A stretch of DNA of 64,000 nt, taken from the NCBI GenBank assembly GCA_973895155.1, contig OZ316896.1, positions 12,462,001 through 12,526,000 of the forward strand. Direction: 5' to 3'. Origin of the DNA: Marsupella aquatica (Eukaryota > Marchantiophyta). Below the pieces are notes generated by a model. That model saw nothing but the letters and a program-made list of their open reading frames with translations, made no database searches and had not been told where the DNA came from. Made by a program: the position numbers and the translations under genes. Below are positions 1 to 11,779 of this stretch, in pieces. Position 1 is the first letter of the stretch; every line of letters starts with the position of its first letter.

Positions 1-16
1 TCATGCAAGGGCCTAT

Positions 17-40
17 GGTCTAGAGTGAAGTCTCTAGACC
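17..40. repeat. Short perfect hairpin, copy 1
   Basis: The arms GGTCTAGAG and CTCTAGACC are exact reverse complements around a 6-base loop (tgaagt). The same arms and almost the same loop recur at 27,574-27,597 in the same orientation, so this is a dispersed repeat motif and not a chance palindrome. No gene is attached to it. Confidence 0.5.
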
Positions 41-2040
41 ATGATTGTGGGGCACAGCTACATTAGCCTCCCAATTACAAAGATCCAAGGGTTTGGGTCC
101 CATTGCTAGTATTTAACTTCCTTGTATGAAAAACATAAACCTCAAATTCTAGGGGCCAGGGTACCAACAAGGTGGTCATATCCAGAATCACTACGCCAAC
201 CTGATCAATGTAACATTCATGGCAACAATCTACAAAACAAGTTGGAGTCTCTACCCAAACTAGTTTGGGCCTTCCAAATATGATCAGAAACTAAGGCTTG
301 AGTCGACAAAAACAGAGCCCAGATGGACCTCCACGTTTGGAAAAAGGCCCCCATGGATTTGGGCAACCCAGATTGACCTCAATGTTTTGTCAATTTAAAC
401 TACAATAGCACTATATACAGTCCTTACTGAAATGTGACTTGTAAGTGGGCAGGAACTAGCTAGAGCCTAATTATATTCTGTTAGTCACAACTGGTATTTT
501 GTGCATTGCTGATGGTTGCAAGTTGCGGGGAAAAATACACATAGTGGACCTCCAAACTAAACTTTATGTCTTGATCACCAAAAGAATGATTTTCTCTTCC
601 AGCTGGCCTTTGGGCCCACAGGAAGTACCATTTAGTGTCAGAAATTCTTATAACATGGTTGGGACTCCTTATGACCCAAGAAAACCACTTTAAAATGCAA
701 TATGTTCTATTGTTGTTGGATGTCGTCGCCAAATGCTGTAGACTACGACCGCAATGTCAAATGACCTGTTTGCCATGCGGCTGCAGCAGGATATGGAGCA
801 CCACACTTAAAACTTGTTATATGCTGACAATCAAATAAATTTATTTACTATAATATACAATCCCGCCTTTTTGTGCTCATCGTCCGTTCACAAAATTCAC
901 TTTTGGAGGGAACTCATTATGACCATTGGATTTAAAACTTAAATTTTTCTGCCCATCAGATCTATGTAAGGAAGAATAAAGAATTGAATAAAGAGTTTGT
1001 CCTAGCCTGGGGCACGGATCCATGGGCTTCCACCCACACCTAGACTCATTACAAACATCTAGAAAAAGGTCATTGGGAATTGAATTGACATGTGGCTATC
1101 ATGGGTAGATGGGTCTGACAAGAAAATCTAAGTAGACCTCACATGATTGCCCCATTCACGTAAAGTAAGAAGTATAGACAACTACAATACAAATTAAGTT
1201 GTGAGTTCAAAAGGGATGATTTATAGGAAAGTGGAAAAAATTAAGTCTACTAGGAGTAGTGAAAACATTGTTTTTTTCTAATCTCGATAAAGTACTTTTT
1301 CCAGGTTACATTAACATTCAATCCTATATTCTTTATTGCAATAACCTTATTGACCAAAGACACAATGGCCCCAAGAATAAAATGGCCCCAACAACGAAAT
1401 GGCCGGAGTGATAAATGATTGTAACAATAAAATGGTTATAAGGACAAATGTGCAATGCAAGTTAGGGCAATGGGGTTTCTATATATGTCATATTTCAAAT
1501 CACATTATAAAAAACTATCTCATCTCAAAGAGTTAGTGTAATCTACAAAAGTGGAAAAGGAAGGAACAAACCAATACCATCAATATATTTCAATGATTTT
1601 GACACCCTTGGATTGAGTGAAAGGGACCTATGGAAGTGAATACCATGGATATTTTTGCTCTTAAAGTAGGTGTTTACAAAATACATGTGCTAGCTAACTA
1701 CTTTCAAAAATTACATGTGCATAACATTGGTATCAGATTTGTTTTGTTTTTTGCTAAGGAGAAGAGAAATTTTCATTTTTCTGAGAGATCATTTATCTTT
1801 TGCTCCATGTTGATTCTTCTTCTCTTTCTTAATCATGTTGGAAAGGGAGGGGGGTGCCAAAGAGCCAGGATGGGAGACTGGAAGGAGAGAAAGGAACGAC
1901 ACAGAAGAGGAGATTGAAGAAAAAAGGGGAAAAATGTGAATTTATCTCCCTCCATATAGCTAAGGGCGACCACACTTGACCCTGTAACACCCCAGCCGCC
2001 CCCTGTTTTGCGTTCCCTCCCATGCTCTCACCCTTGCCAC
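41..2040. other. Gene-free stretch
   Basis: AT-rich sequence in which I recognise no gene. The short ORFs here show no family motif and no splice-consistent continuation. Between about 1,362 and 1,410 the phrase AAAATGGCC recurs three times in a short degenerate tandem run. From 1,840 to 1,935 the sequence is purine-rich (GGAGGG, GAAGGAGAG), as it is again before the second Helitron-like copy at 2,703-2,790. Confidence 0.5.
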
Positions 2041-2576
2041 AACATTGCTTTCACAATAGCACCTTGGGACATACATTGCCTCAATATCTTTGCCTCAACT
2101 TGACAATTTTTCTCGCCTTGACATATTTTTCTCAGCTTGACATATTTTTATCTCCTTGAGATATTTTCCTCACCCCAATGTTCTTTTCAATCTCACATTG
2201 ACATCTTTTTCTCACCTTTCCATCTTTCCTTTAGCTCTGCACCTTTTTTCTCCTCAACATCTTTTATCACCTCAGCAGTTTCTCATGCACCTTGATATAT
2301 TTTCGCTTCCTGGCATCTCTACTCATCTCAGCATCATATTTTCATAATTTTCACATTTTTTTTCTCTCATGTACATGATTTTCTCACCTTAAAATCATTT
2401 TCTCACCTTGACATTTTTTTCTCTCATTTAACATTTTTCTCACCTCAACATCTTTTTCTCTCCTCGACATATTTTTCTCATCTCAGCATCTTTTTATCTC
2501 CTCGATATCTTTTCCTCACCTCAATGTTTTTTTCTCACCTCAACATCTTCTGGGCAACGCATGGGCATTGGGCTAT
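2041..2576 (+). mobile_element. Helitron-like 3' portion with minisatellite, copy A (degraded)
   Basis: A degenerate array of roughly 18-20-base units around CTCACCTTGACATCTTTTT fills about 2,090-2,548. It ends in CAACGCATGGGCATTGGG followed by CTAT at 2,573-2,576. Copy B at 3,503 has the same terminal phrase with an intact CTAG. Plant Helitrons characteristically end in a GC-rich hairpin a few bases before CTRR. Here the hairpin and the final CTAG are eroded. I could not define the 5' TC end. Confidence 0.5.
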
Positions 2577-2579
2577 TTG

Positions 2580-2602
2580 AATATATATATATATATATAT
2601 AT
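2580..2602. repeat. (AT)n microsatellite
   Basis: About eleven uninterrupted AT dinucleotides directly follow the end of the first Helitron-like copy. Confidence 0.9.
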
Positions 2603-2702
2603 TGTGCCAAAATAATGAGACTTCACACCCATAAACTATGACAAATATTTATATGGTTTTTCATCACAATTGTCTCACAAAATTTGACTCCCAAAGAAAG
2701 CC

Positions 2703-3503
2703 TTGGAAGCAAAGCAAAGAGGGGGAGAGGCAAGGAGAAAGGGGAGGGGGGGCACATGGATGAGAAAAGAGGGAGGGAGAGGCTTCATCTTGCCCCATCT
2801 GGTCGCAGGTAAGGGGTGGAAAAAGTGTCAAGTTTATTTTCTCACCTCAAAATCTATTGCTTTACTTTACATCTTTTTCTGCTCAAAATCTTTTTCTCTT
2901 CTTTGCACACGTTTCTCTCCTCAACATCTTTTGTTCACCTAGACATATTTTCTCTCCTCAATTTTTTTCTCATCTCAACATCTATTTCTCTCCTCAATAT
3001 CTTTTCTCTCCTGGACATATGTTTATCATTTGGACATCTTTTCTCTCTTTGACATCTTTTTCTCTCCTCTACTTCTTTTATCACCTCAACATCTTTTCCT
3101 CACCTCGACATTATTCTCACCTCGATATCTTTTCTCTCCTCAACATCTTTTCGCTCCTTGACATCTTTTATCGCCTCGACATCTTTTCTCTCCTTGACAT
3201 CTTCTATCACCTCGACATCTTTTGCTCACCTCGACATCTTTTCTCTCCTGGACATCTTCTATCACCTCGACATCTTTTGCTCACCTCAACATCTTTTCTC
3301 TCCTCGACATCTTTTATCACCTCGACATCTTTTCTCTCCTCAACATCTTCTATCACCTCGACATCTTCTATCACCTCGACATCTTTTGCTCACCTCAACA
3401 TCTTTTCTCTCCTCGACATCTTTTATCATCTCAACATCTTTTCTCTCCTCGACATCTTTGTTCACCTCGACATCTTTCGTGCAACGCATGGGCATTGGGC
3501 TAG
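2703..3503 (+). mobile_element. Helitron-like 3' portion with CATCTT minisatellite, copy B
   Basis: A purine-rich lead-in (2,703-2,790) is followed by an array from about 2,835 to 3,477 of 18-19-base units, consensus CTCGACATCTTTTATCAC with CTCTC or GCTCAC variants. The array ends in the hairpin CGTGC-aac-GCATG (3,478-3,490, one G-T pair), GGCATTGGG, then CTAG at 3,500-3,503 followed by T. Hairpin plus CTAG plus a following T is the standard plant Helitron 3' terminus. Long ORFs across the array (for example 2,857-3,513) are low-complexity read-through of an 18-base unit and not genes. No Rep/helicase is present, so the element would be non-autonomous. Confidence 0.65.
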
Positions 3504-3918
3504 TAATATATAATAACACATAGATAGAGGACTAGGGTTGGGGCAAACCGCAGCATGGGCGCATATAATAGATAATATTTTGAACATAATAGAATACATA
3601 TGGACAATGTATTCAGTCTAAGACCGCCAAATTGTAAACATAAACTGAATTGGCCCAATGATGTTGTCTGGCCGCTCCTTGGATGCAGTTTTCAGGTCTT
3701 GAAGGGTAGTCATAGCAAGAACACAAACTAGATCAACAAGAATAGGAATAGGGAGCACCATAAAATGTCCAGAAATGAAACTAAACACAATGAGAACAAA
3801 GTTCCCAACAGGTTTTAGAAAGGGCCCGCACATTTGAATTTTAAATATTCCTTTGACATTTTTATATAATATTCACATCAACTTCAGAAAGCAATGAGGA
3901 TAAGGCCCTACAGTGCTC
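3504..3918. other. Gene-free stretch
   Basis: No recognisable gene or repeat structure. A 71-codon minus-strand ORF at 3,618-3,833 has hydrophobic stretches but no family motif and no supporting context. Confidence 0.4.
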
Positions 3919-3920
3919 GC

Positions 3921-4150
3921 GTGCTTCAATACGGTCGTAAACTCCTTCATTTCCAGTTTGGATATCTACAATAGCCACAGTGTATTCAACCTAGTTGGGA
4001 GGCAAGGCTATGGCACTTGGTGCTCCAATGCGGCCGTAAGGCCCTTCATTTGTAGTTTGAATGCAATCGCCACAATGTATTTAACCAAGCTGAAAGGCCA
4101 CAACACTACGTTGCTTGGGTGCTCCATTGAGGTCGAGGGCACTTGCATGA
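3921..4150. repeat. 99-base degenerate tandem repeat, about 2.3 copies
   Basis: Units start at 3,921, 4,020 and 4,119 with GTGCTYCAATRCGGYCGTAA-like phrases. Each continues into CCTTCATTT, AGTTTGRAT and CCACARTGTATT. The period is 99 bases, a multiple of three, so an ORF stays open across it. Divergence between copies is roughly a quarter of positions. I assign no function. Confidence 0.6.
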
Positions 4151-7100
4151 TAGATGCATTACACAATTGTGGTATGCCATATATGTCAGAATCCTTAAAA
4201 AAGGAGGAAGAAATGGTGAAATGACTAACTTTCAAAACTTTTTGGAGCTTTTTGATTGCATTTAAGTCATTTGGTGACTTACCAAAGGATATCACTCAAG
4301 TTTTGCAAAGAATGTCATTGGACGTCACCCGACATTTACAAAGGATGTTCGTTAGCGGTGTCCAAACTTGTTATATGGGGCGCTTTCAAGAGGCCCTCAA
4401 CAATTTGATAAAAGACGCCCTTCAAAAGTGCCCAAGCCTAAGGCACTTGATATGTTTTTGGTCCAAAGCTCTTATTTATTTGAAAGTCTTCTATAACTTC
4501 AGTTTAGCTGGAAATTTGCAAGCATGATCTTTGGAGTATAATTTACTTGCTGGCAGTGTTCAAGACTTTTTGAAGTTGGTTTACTTGGTTTTTGATCAGG
4601 TCTATGTTAGTCAATTTTTATATTCGCATTCAATTACATCAAATTTTAATTAACTGTTCTACTTTGTTTTACATATTAGTTTTCATTGGAGTATGAAGAG
4701 GTATGTCTTTTCATCTTTCCAAGGATATCCTTAATATTTTTTTTTAGTTAGTTTTTGGTTTTCAATGAGTGAAAAGTTACACCTTTTCATTTCCTCTTGA
4801 CCATCCTTGCTTGAGGCATTATATAAGGAAAGATAATACACTAGTTAGGTAAGTTAGTTCTTGCATATCTTAGCCGAAGAGATTTTCCCTTTGACATTGA
4901 TTATGGAGATATTTAAGACATATTTTGAATGTCACTCCTTAGGTGAAGAAAAGGAGACTAACTTCCTTCTATATTAGATTCCATGAGGAATTTGGATATG
5001 GAAGTAAAACTCCATAAATATATGTGATTTGTATCTTGGATCATAGATAGCAGTGGCTTGAGATCCAATATATGAAACTCTTTCCTTATGAAACTCTAGA
5101 GTTGTCCAAAATATCTCTTACCATGTATGATTGGTAAGAATTTGTGGAAGTCTAGAGGAGAATTCATTTCAAGCTTTCTAAGGTAAAAGTCCATTCTCAT
5201 GAGTTTTAGTACCGTCATTGGCAAACAAAGACTAGTAGCATTCATACCAAGTTGCGCATCGCCACAGTTTACTAGTTGGGACTGCACACAATGTCTAGAA
5301 ATATCTTTGTGGGCTTGGTGAACTAATACTAGAAGGAGGAGAAATGAGAGTATAAATTTAGGAAGTAGTCAGAGAGGGGTTTTGTGTACCTTTTAACATC
5401 TTAAAGTGGCCACATCCTTCCATAAGCTATGGTGATGGAGGTAGCGCAGTGCTGAAGCCTGATTTTAAAAGTCCTAGAGTTATAGTCTATGAAAGAGAAT
5501 TATATTCTCTTGTCTTTTGTTAATTGTACATTTTGGTTTCAAATGTGTAAGAGGTTGAGTTTCCTCTTTAAAGCACTCATTTGTGTTAAAACACTCCATT
5601 CCCATTCTGTTTTGCTTTTTAGGGGAACAAATTCTGAGTTTTTACTTTTATTATATGCAATTTATGCATTGACCCTATACCACAACAATAATTACCTTTT
5701 GAGATCACTACACAAGACCAACCACATTGTTATCAGGCTGCATATTCAGCCTAACGTGTGTGGTAACAACTTTCACAAGAACATTGTTGTACGGAGTGGG
5801 CCTAGAGGTCCACGGGAGAGAGTCTGAAAGTTTGGGGTTCTCTCGGAGAGAATCTCCATCTTTTGGTCCATTAAGAAAAAAAACTTTGTTGGAGGTCCAC
5901 TAAGTATATATCTCAACTTTCACGACTCTTTGTTGTTTGTTGAGTTTGAGAAAAAGGTACTCCAATCTGAGTTGATTTGTTTCTGTCTAAATTGTGTAAT
6001 GAAGACTTCATATAGTCAAACTGCTATCCAAGAAATTTCTTGATTAATTAGCCCAACATGGCCTCATTTTGCCTCCGCATTCATTCTAAGTTCAATTGAA
6101 ACGTTCCATAGTTTTGTTCCCATAATGTCTAATCGGATTCACTTAAAGACATTCCAGCTCAGCATTGAGATTGATAAGCAATGGAATGAGAAAAGACCTT
6201 CAGGCCTTCCAGGAGACCTGCCTCAACCTGTATCATGCTCTGCAACTGAAATATAGTCCATGTCATGCTGTCAATACCACAATTGCTGTCCCTTCCCTTG
6301 CCGTGATTCGGCATTATTTGGAGGAGTGTTACGGAGAGTTCAGGTGGAGGTAAGGGAACTGATCCTAGACTCTTTTAAATGCTGCTTGAATTGATCAGCT
6401 CTGGTCCGATCTGGATATTGGGATGCTCCGTGAACATTGAGTCCAGCAGAAATCAGAGTACATTCAACAAGACTCACTGACAAAATGCTGATCTGTTTGT
6501 CATTTTTTTAAGAGTGGGGGGTTGATTGCTGGTCCTTGGGTTGCAGAGTACTCAAGTTAACATTGTTAGGGGTCCTAATCGCAGACTGAATTCTAAATGT
6601 TAGTTAAAGTACATCCAAAAAGTATGGGAACCAGATAGACAGACAAGTGTTGTCAAGTGCTTCGAGCCTCTCTCCGACGGAAGGTTCAGGTGCTTGATCT
6701 ATCCAAGCATCCTTTTGTTGAGTTTACACATCCAAACAAAAATAAATAAATTAAAAATTGCTGAATCCGTGTCAAGACCTTGACTTAACTCCTGGGGTCA
6801 CTCTATGCAGGGCCATACATCATGTGTGACAGTTTGAGGTGTTTATTATGACCCCCTTTATCACTTTAAATAAAGTTGTACAATGCCAATCACATGATGA
6901 CACATCAAAATTTCAAATACAAACCCATGTATTTTCACCATTACAATCTTAATAAGTTTTTGTCAAATTAATTAAAATGACCTTATACTTTGTCTCACGT
7001 TATATGACTGTGGAAGTGACCCCAACAAGGTCCTCAAATATTGCTTAAAATCCTTCATGTCTCCAACTACTTAGCACAGCTAAGCATTTTTGAAATCAGT

Positions 7101-9200
7101 ATCTTTTTATCCTATAACCCTTTGAAAGAACAAACATCTCCACCAGTATTTGGTCAAATGTTGGCGAGCAGACCATGGAATCAAATTTTGTTTGTAACTC
7201 ACGCCTTAGCAAGCACAAGAAGCAATATCTATGTGGACCTTAAAGATAACTTTTCAGCGAGAAAGTGGAACAAATTGATGAGTTATTTTCTTGGTGGACC
7301 ACAAGCCAAACTTTTCACCCCAACCACCCTTGTGGTTTTGGGTACATTGATTTCAGAATTATCAACGTCTATCAATGGTCTGGATCACTCAGGGGTGCCA
7401 TCAATTAACACTTTCATTTTGGGCATCCATCAAGCAAAGACCTCTGCAACAAACCTTAAGATTTTCTTCCATTAGATCTCAGTCTAGTACATGTGTGAAA
7501 GTAATGCTGTCAACGCATTCCTGTTGGTTTGATTTGTCAACTTGACCATTCCAAGCATAGCCCACAAACATCAAGATTATGAAACAGGTTGCAATCAAGA
7601 AGTGAGGCATAGCCAAACTGGAATCATGAAGTTTACATAATCAAGAATGGTTTGTTGATTGTCACATTCAATTCTGTTGTCATTAATTTTCATTTGTATG
7701 CCTTCCATCCAAGTTGATTGCAGGGCAAACTCTATTATCTGTTATATCAATTTTTGGTGTCTATAACACCAGCATATACCCAAGTGTACACACCTTCTTA
7801 CAATAATTTGGCTCTCATATCCATCTATTGTTCTTATCCAAATGGTTAACCTACCAGTTAATTTTGGGCTTTGTACATATGGAGAATTCAATAACATAAC
7901 TACACTCTGGTTATGGCAAATAAAACTATGGCACACTTTAATCTTTTTCCACTTTCCTCAGCATTAAATCGTGGGGCTCATGTTGCAGTGAACTAGGCAA
8001 AGTGAATATAGCCAATGAAGGTCAAATCTATCTAACCAGGTAACCATAGACCATAAGGTTGCTCCAACTTGAACCAACCAGGGGAACAACCTTTCCCCAG
8101 TGATAGTAGAAAGCTTAGATTAGGATTATTATATACAGATAATCTGCATTTGATACAATTTTTATTTTTATTTTTAAAAGATAACATAACTACACTCTGG
8201 TGTGGACCTTCTGCTGTAACATGCTTTTGTGCCCTGTAGTAAATCTTTGAGGAATCGTGTGAGGGTGCCTTCGGTTGCATGGTTTCAGATCAACTGCCAA
8301 CTTTCTAACACTTTTGAAGTGACATCATTCATAGGGATATGAAGTGTAAATCCAACGCTAAAACAACAAATTTATGTTCATTTCGGGCTTTGCTTTATTT
8401 TCATGAATCCGGTAACGAAATATGCAAGAAAATCTTGCCTGGATATTACTGGGCGAGATCTTCCGGCCATCTTGGTAGCTAGTCAGCTTTGTTTTTACTT
8501 CAAGAATCTCTTACAGTTACTACAGAAAAATGTGAGACCCATACTGAGGTTCCACTACTTTCACCCAAGATCCACCCTCTGGCATATGCAGCTACCAAGT
8601 ATTTATGACACTTTGATCCATGAGCTGGTTCATGGGACTGCCTCCTATGGTGGAAGAACTTAGGGCTGGTAATTTGAGATGCCCTTAATTACATCTACAG
8701 GGCTGGTGCTGCCGAGGCATGGCACACGGTTATGGGCTATGACATCCCATTAATAATTGAACATAAGCCATTATCCATTTCCAATACTTGCCTGCACCAG
8801 ATTCTAGGACCTGAAACAATAGTATAATTGGTGCTACACTGTCCAGGGCATAGTGGATTGAAAGGAATTGCATGTACTTTGGCATTGCTGGCTTTTATAT
8901 GGCCAGTGGCGATTCATTGTGATTCAAAGATAACCTTAGTACTGGCCGAAATACTTATGGGAATGCAAAGGAACTGCCTATGCATACAGACTCCAATATC
9001 CAGCACTATTCACAAGAAGTCTAAAGATGATAGCCTACACAGTAAACTTTTTTTTGCCTTGAAAACCGAAAGCAGGCCCATCCAACAGAGAATAGACGTC
9101 TTGCTTTGGAGCATGCATTTCTATGTAGGGCAACCACAAGGGGACAATACCCAGGGATCCGACAGGGACCCAAACCAGGAGGTAGAGAGGATTAAACCAG
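4151..9200. other. Long stretch without a recognisable gene
   Basis: Several ORFs of 60-145 codons occur (for example 7,041-7,475 and 8,403-8,663 on plus). None shows a motif I can place, and none continues through plausible splice sites into a recognisable protein. The texture is AT-rich with scattered homopolymers. I see no RNA gene and no clear repeat array. Confidence 0.4.
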
Positions 9201-9221
9201 AAAACCAAGACTGAGGAGATA

Positions 9222-9356
9222 ATCAATACTCACACCATTACACCATTACACCCAACTCACACACACACATACCCTCCACACCCCTTATGTGTGGAGGGAA
9301 GATTGAACCTGAGATCTCTTGGTTCTAGGCTCATCCTCTGTCCAACTGACCAAAAC
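9222..9356 (-). mobile_element. tRNA-derived SINE-like element
   Basis: On the minus strand a box A-like TGGTCAGTTGG (complement of 9,342-9,352) is followed about 43 bases later by a box B-like GGTTCAATC (complement of 9,301-9,309). This is the usual spacing of the internal RNA polymerase III promoter in a tRNA. No cloverleaf is evident downstream. A 9-base-arm hairpin (CCCTCCACA / TGTGGAGGG, 9,272-9,298) and simple TG- and GGTGTAAT-type repeats follow instead, as in SINE bodies and tails. A decayed tRNA pseudogene is the alternative. Confidence 0.5.
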
Positions 9357-9364
9357 CAGTTATT

Positions 9365-10120
9365 CTTACACAGCAAACTTCGAGGGCACATAGAATCAAA
9401 CATAGATTCCAACTACAATAGTTGCTCACCACTGACTACAAGACATTTCAACTAATTCCTCCTCCGCAACAGTGAAAACACGACCAGTAACGCAGGCATA
9501 TGAAACTGGAAACTATAAATCATCATTAAACTTTGCCTACTTGACAAGATGAGCTCTATCGCCCTGACTAACATCGACGGCTCTGGTACTCTGACCATTC
9601 TACAAGGCGAACTACTACCGTCGATACCTGACAACGCTAGTTATTACAGTGCGACAATACGAATACCTGCACGAAATCCCAGTCGAATATGACACGTCAA
9701 GTGCACCTTCCACGACATCCGATCAAATCGGATCGATATCGCTCATCGAGCCGGTCCCACCCCTAATCTTCGCCCCCTAGGCCTGCCCCCACCCCTCCCT
9801 GATGACCCCCTGGCCTGGGAACCATCTGAAAAGGTTCTATTTGTCTTTTTCAGTGGCCCCCTCCCAAACTGAGAATCATTTAAGATTGGAGGACTCCAAA
9901 TATCTCGAGGATCTGCAATTCTGCATGCGGAACTTGCCGGCCACGATTTTGATCTGTTACTTTACCCTCTCGGAGTTACCGCCGACTTCTCCGAGACTTT
10001 TACCGTACCAGGCGGAGATCCCGCCACAACATTGCTGCCGGACCATACAGTAACTTTCTTGGGGAAAGTCGGGGGAAAGGTGAAATTACGACGGTACAGG
10101 GCACTTTTCGTTCGCCGTTA
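9365..10120. other. Gene-free stretch
   Basis: No recognised gene. GC content rises after 9,700, and no ORF here has family features. Confidence 0.4.
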
Positions 10121-10124
10121 ACTT

Positions 10125-10745
10125 GGCTACCAAGTTTAGCGGTTTGGCCACGATGCCTAGACAGTATTTCCAGTGTAGCTCGATATGGACCTTTGTTGTC
10201 CTTTCGAAGTTTGGAGGTCTTAATTTGCCCTGCCTGCAATTACACATCAATGTGATACTATATGGTATGCAATCATTAATTTAAAGAGAAGAACGAGGTT
10301 ATACTCATGATATGAAAGGATATTGTACATGGGATATGTCATATTTTGACCTTAATTTGCCTCATTTTATAATGGGGCCTTTAAAAGAATTTGGCTTCCA
10401 AGTTCACCGGTTGGCCACGATGCCCATAGTTTCCAGCGTACCTCCATTGGACCGCTGTTGTCCTTTTGAATTGTGGTGGTTTTAATTTGCCCCATTTGAG
10501 TTGGTCTTTACGAGAACTTGGCTTCAAAGTTTTGCAGTTGGCCACGATGCCTATAAAGTATCTCCAGTGTGCCTTGATATGGACCTTTGTTGTCCCTTTG
10601 AATTTTGGAGGTTTTTATTTGTCCCGTTTTCCGGGGGCAAGTTCAGCGGTTGGGCCATGACGTCCATAGAGGTTTTCCAGGTGTACCCCTATAGGGACCT
10701 TTGTTGTCCTGTGAGTTTAGGTGGCTTAATTTGTCTCATTTGAAT
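10125..10745. repeat. Degenerate tandem repeat of about 110-135 bases, four copies
   Basis: The phrase TTGGCCACGATGCC (or close variants) recurs at about 10,144, 10,410, 10,538 and 10,650. Each time it is followed by TTTCCAG, GACCTTTGTTGTCC, TTTGGAGG and TTAATTTG. Spacings are 268, 128 and 111. The first is long because 121 bases (10,230-10,350) are inserted between two copies of CTTAATTTGCC (10,219-10,229 and 10,351-10,361). Confidence 0.65.
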
Positions 10746-10830
10746 GAGTTTAATGAACCTGGTGCAGAGTTTGTATGAGGGTTTGGTGCTCCTTTGTCCC
10801 CTCAAAAGTTCAGTACTCTAGTTTCCACAC

Positions 10831-11583
10831 TAGAGCATCTCCACTGGTTGGGTGGCAGATGCTCCCCCAAAAATAAAACTAATTGTGTGTTTATGGGCAT
10901 TAGGATGATTGACAGTCCACAGCCCCACCAAAAATCCCCCAAACTGACCCCATTTCTCAAATAGTCTGTTTGTACTTTAAAATGTACTACCCAAATGGAT
11001 CTGAATGTGTTTTCTCTGTCTACTGAGAATGGAAATCTCAAAGGTGGTCTGGTTTGGTGACCGTATTTCTTGCTGAAACTGGTAATTGTCAGTTTGGATT
11101 TGGAAGCTCACCTCCAAATATTTAGATATCTGGGTTACTTGGGAAATTTTGATATCCAGTTCATTTGGCTGCTTAGTGGCAAAAAGGAGCATCAGTGGAG
11201 ATGCTTCACGGGCATCCCAAACTGGCCAAACTTCATCTATCACAGTACTGTCCGATGTTGATCTCTCATGAGAAATGAGACTGATCCACTGATGGACTAA
11301 TTTGGACAGCACTACAGTACACAGTACTAGTGTCAATACTGGAACCGGCCTTTTTTGCAATCTTACTTGAAAAATGAAGCCCATAAACCATGATTCTAGA
11401 CCTTGACTTTGGGGACGTAAAAGAAATTGAGGGTGTGGGTGGAAAATGGAGATTTGGAGCAAGATAAGTCTTTGAAACAGACGCACCAGATTTAAATGTA
11501 CTCACCTCTATTCATGAAACAGAATGATTTTTGCCAATACATTTGCGATTTAGTGAGTGAAGTGCATATGTGGAGGTGCTCTA
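10831..11583. mobile_element. MITE-like element with GAGCATCTCCAC termini
   Basis: The left end TAGAGCATCTCCACTGG (10,831-10,847) is mirrored by GTGGAGGTGCTCTA at 11,570-11,583, and by an internal inverted copy CAGTGGAGATGCT at 11,193-11,205. GAGCATCTCCA termini are typical of plant PIF/Harbinger-type MITEs, which duplicate a TWA target; here the flanks are CTA and TAA, a near match. The internal inverted copy suggests a compound of two units sharing an end. No coding capacity. Confidence 0.5.
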
Positions 11584-11775
11584 AACGGCACCTCAAACTG
11601 GCCAATGCCTACGTACCAGCCAAACTTGGTCTGTCATGCTACCGTCCGATGTTGCAACCTTACTCGTGAGGAGGGATTGATCTGATCCGCTGATGGAACC
11701 ACTTCGGACAGCACTACACTTCCGCAGCGGCAATCCACATACCAGCCTTTCTTTTGAGAATTTACGCAATAATCT
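11206..11775. repeat. Two diverged direct copies of a 170-base segment
   Basis: 11,206-11,375 and 11,590-11,765 share, in the same order, CAAACTGGCC, GTCCGATGTTG, CTGATCCRCTGATGGA, GGACAGCACTACA and CCRGCCTTTYTTTTG-like phrases. Each copy begins just after a GAGCATCTCC-type terminus. They look like tandem units of the MITE family at 10,831. Confidence 0.55.
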
Positions 11776-11779
11776 CACC

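Noticed and set aside
2816-3523. Overlapping plus-strand ORFs of 78-218 codons
   Set aside because: They are read-through of an 18-base minisatellite without stop codons in any frame, giving low-complexity HLDIFSL or TSTSFLS repeats.
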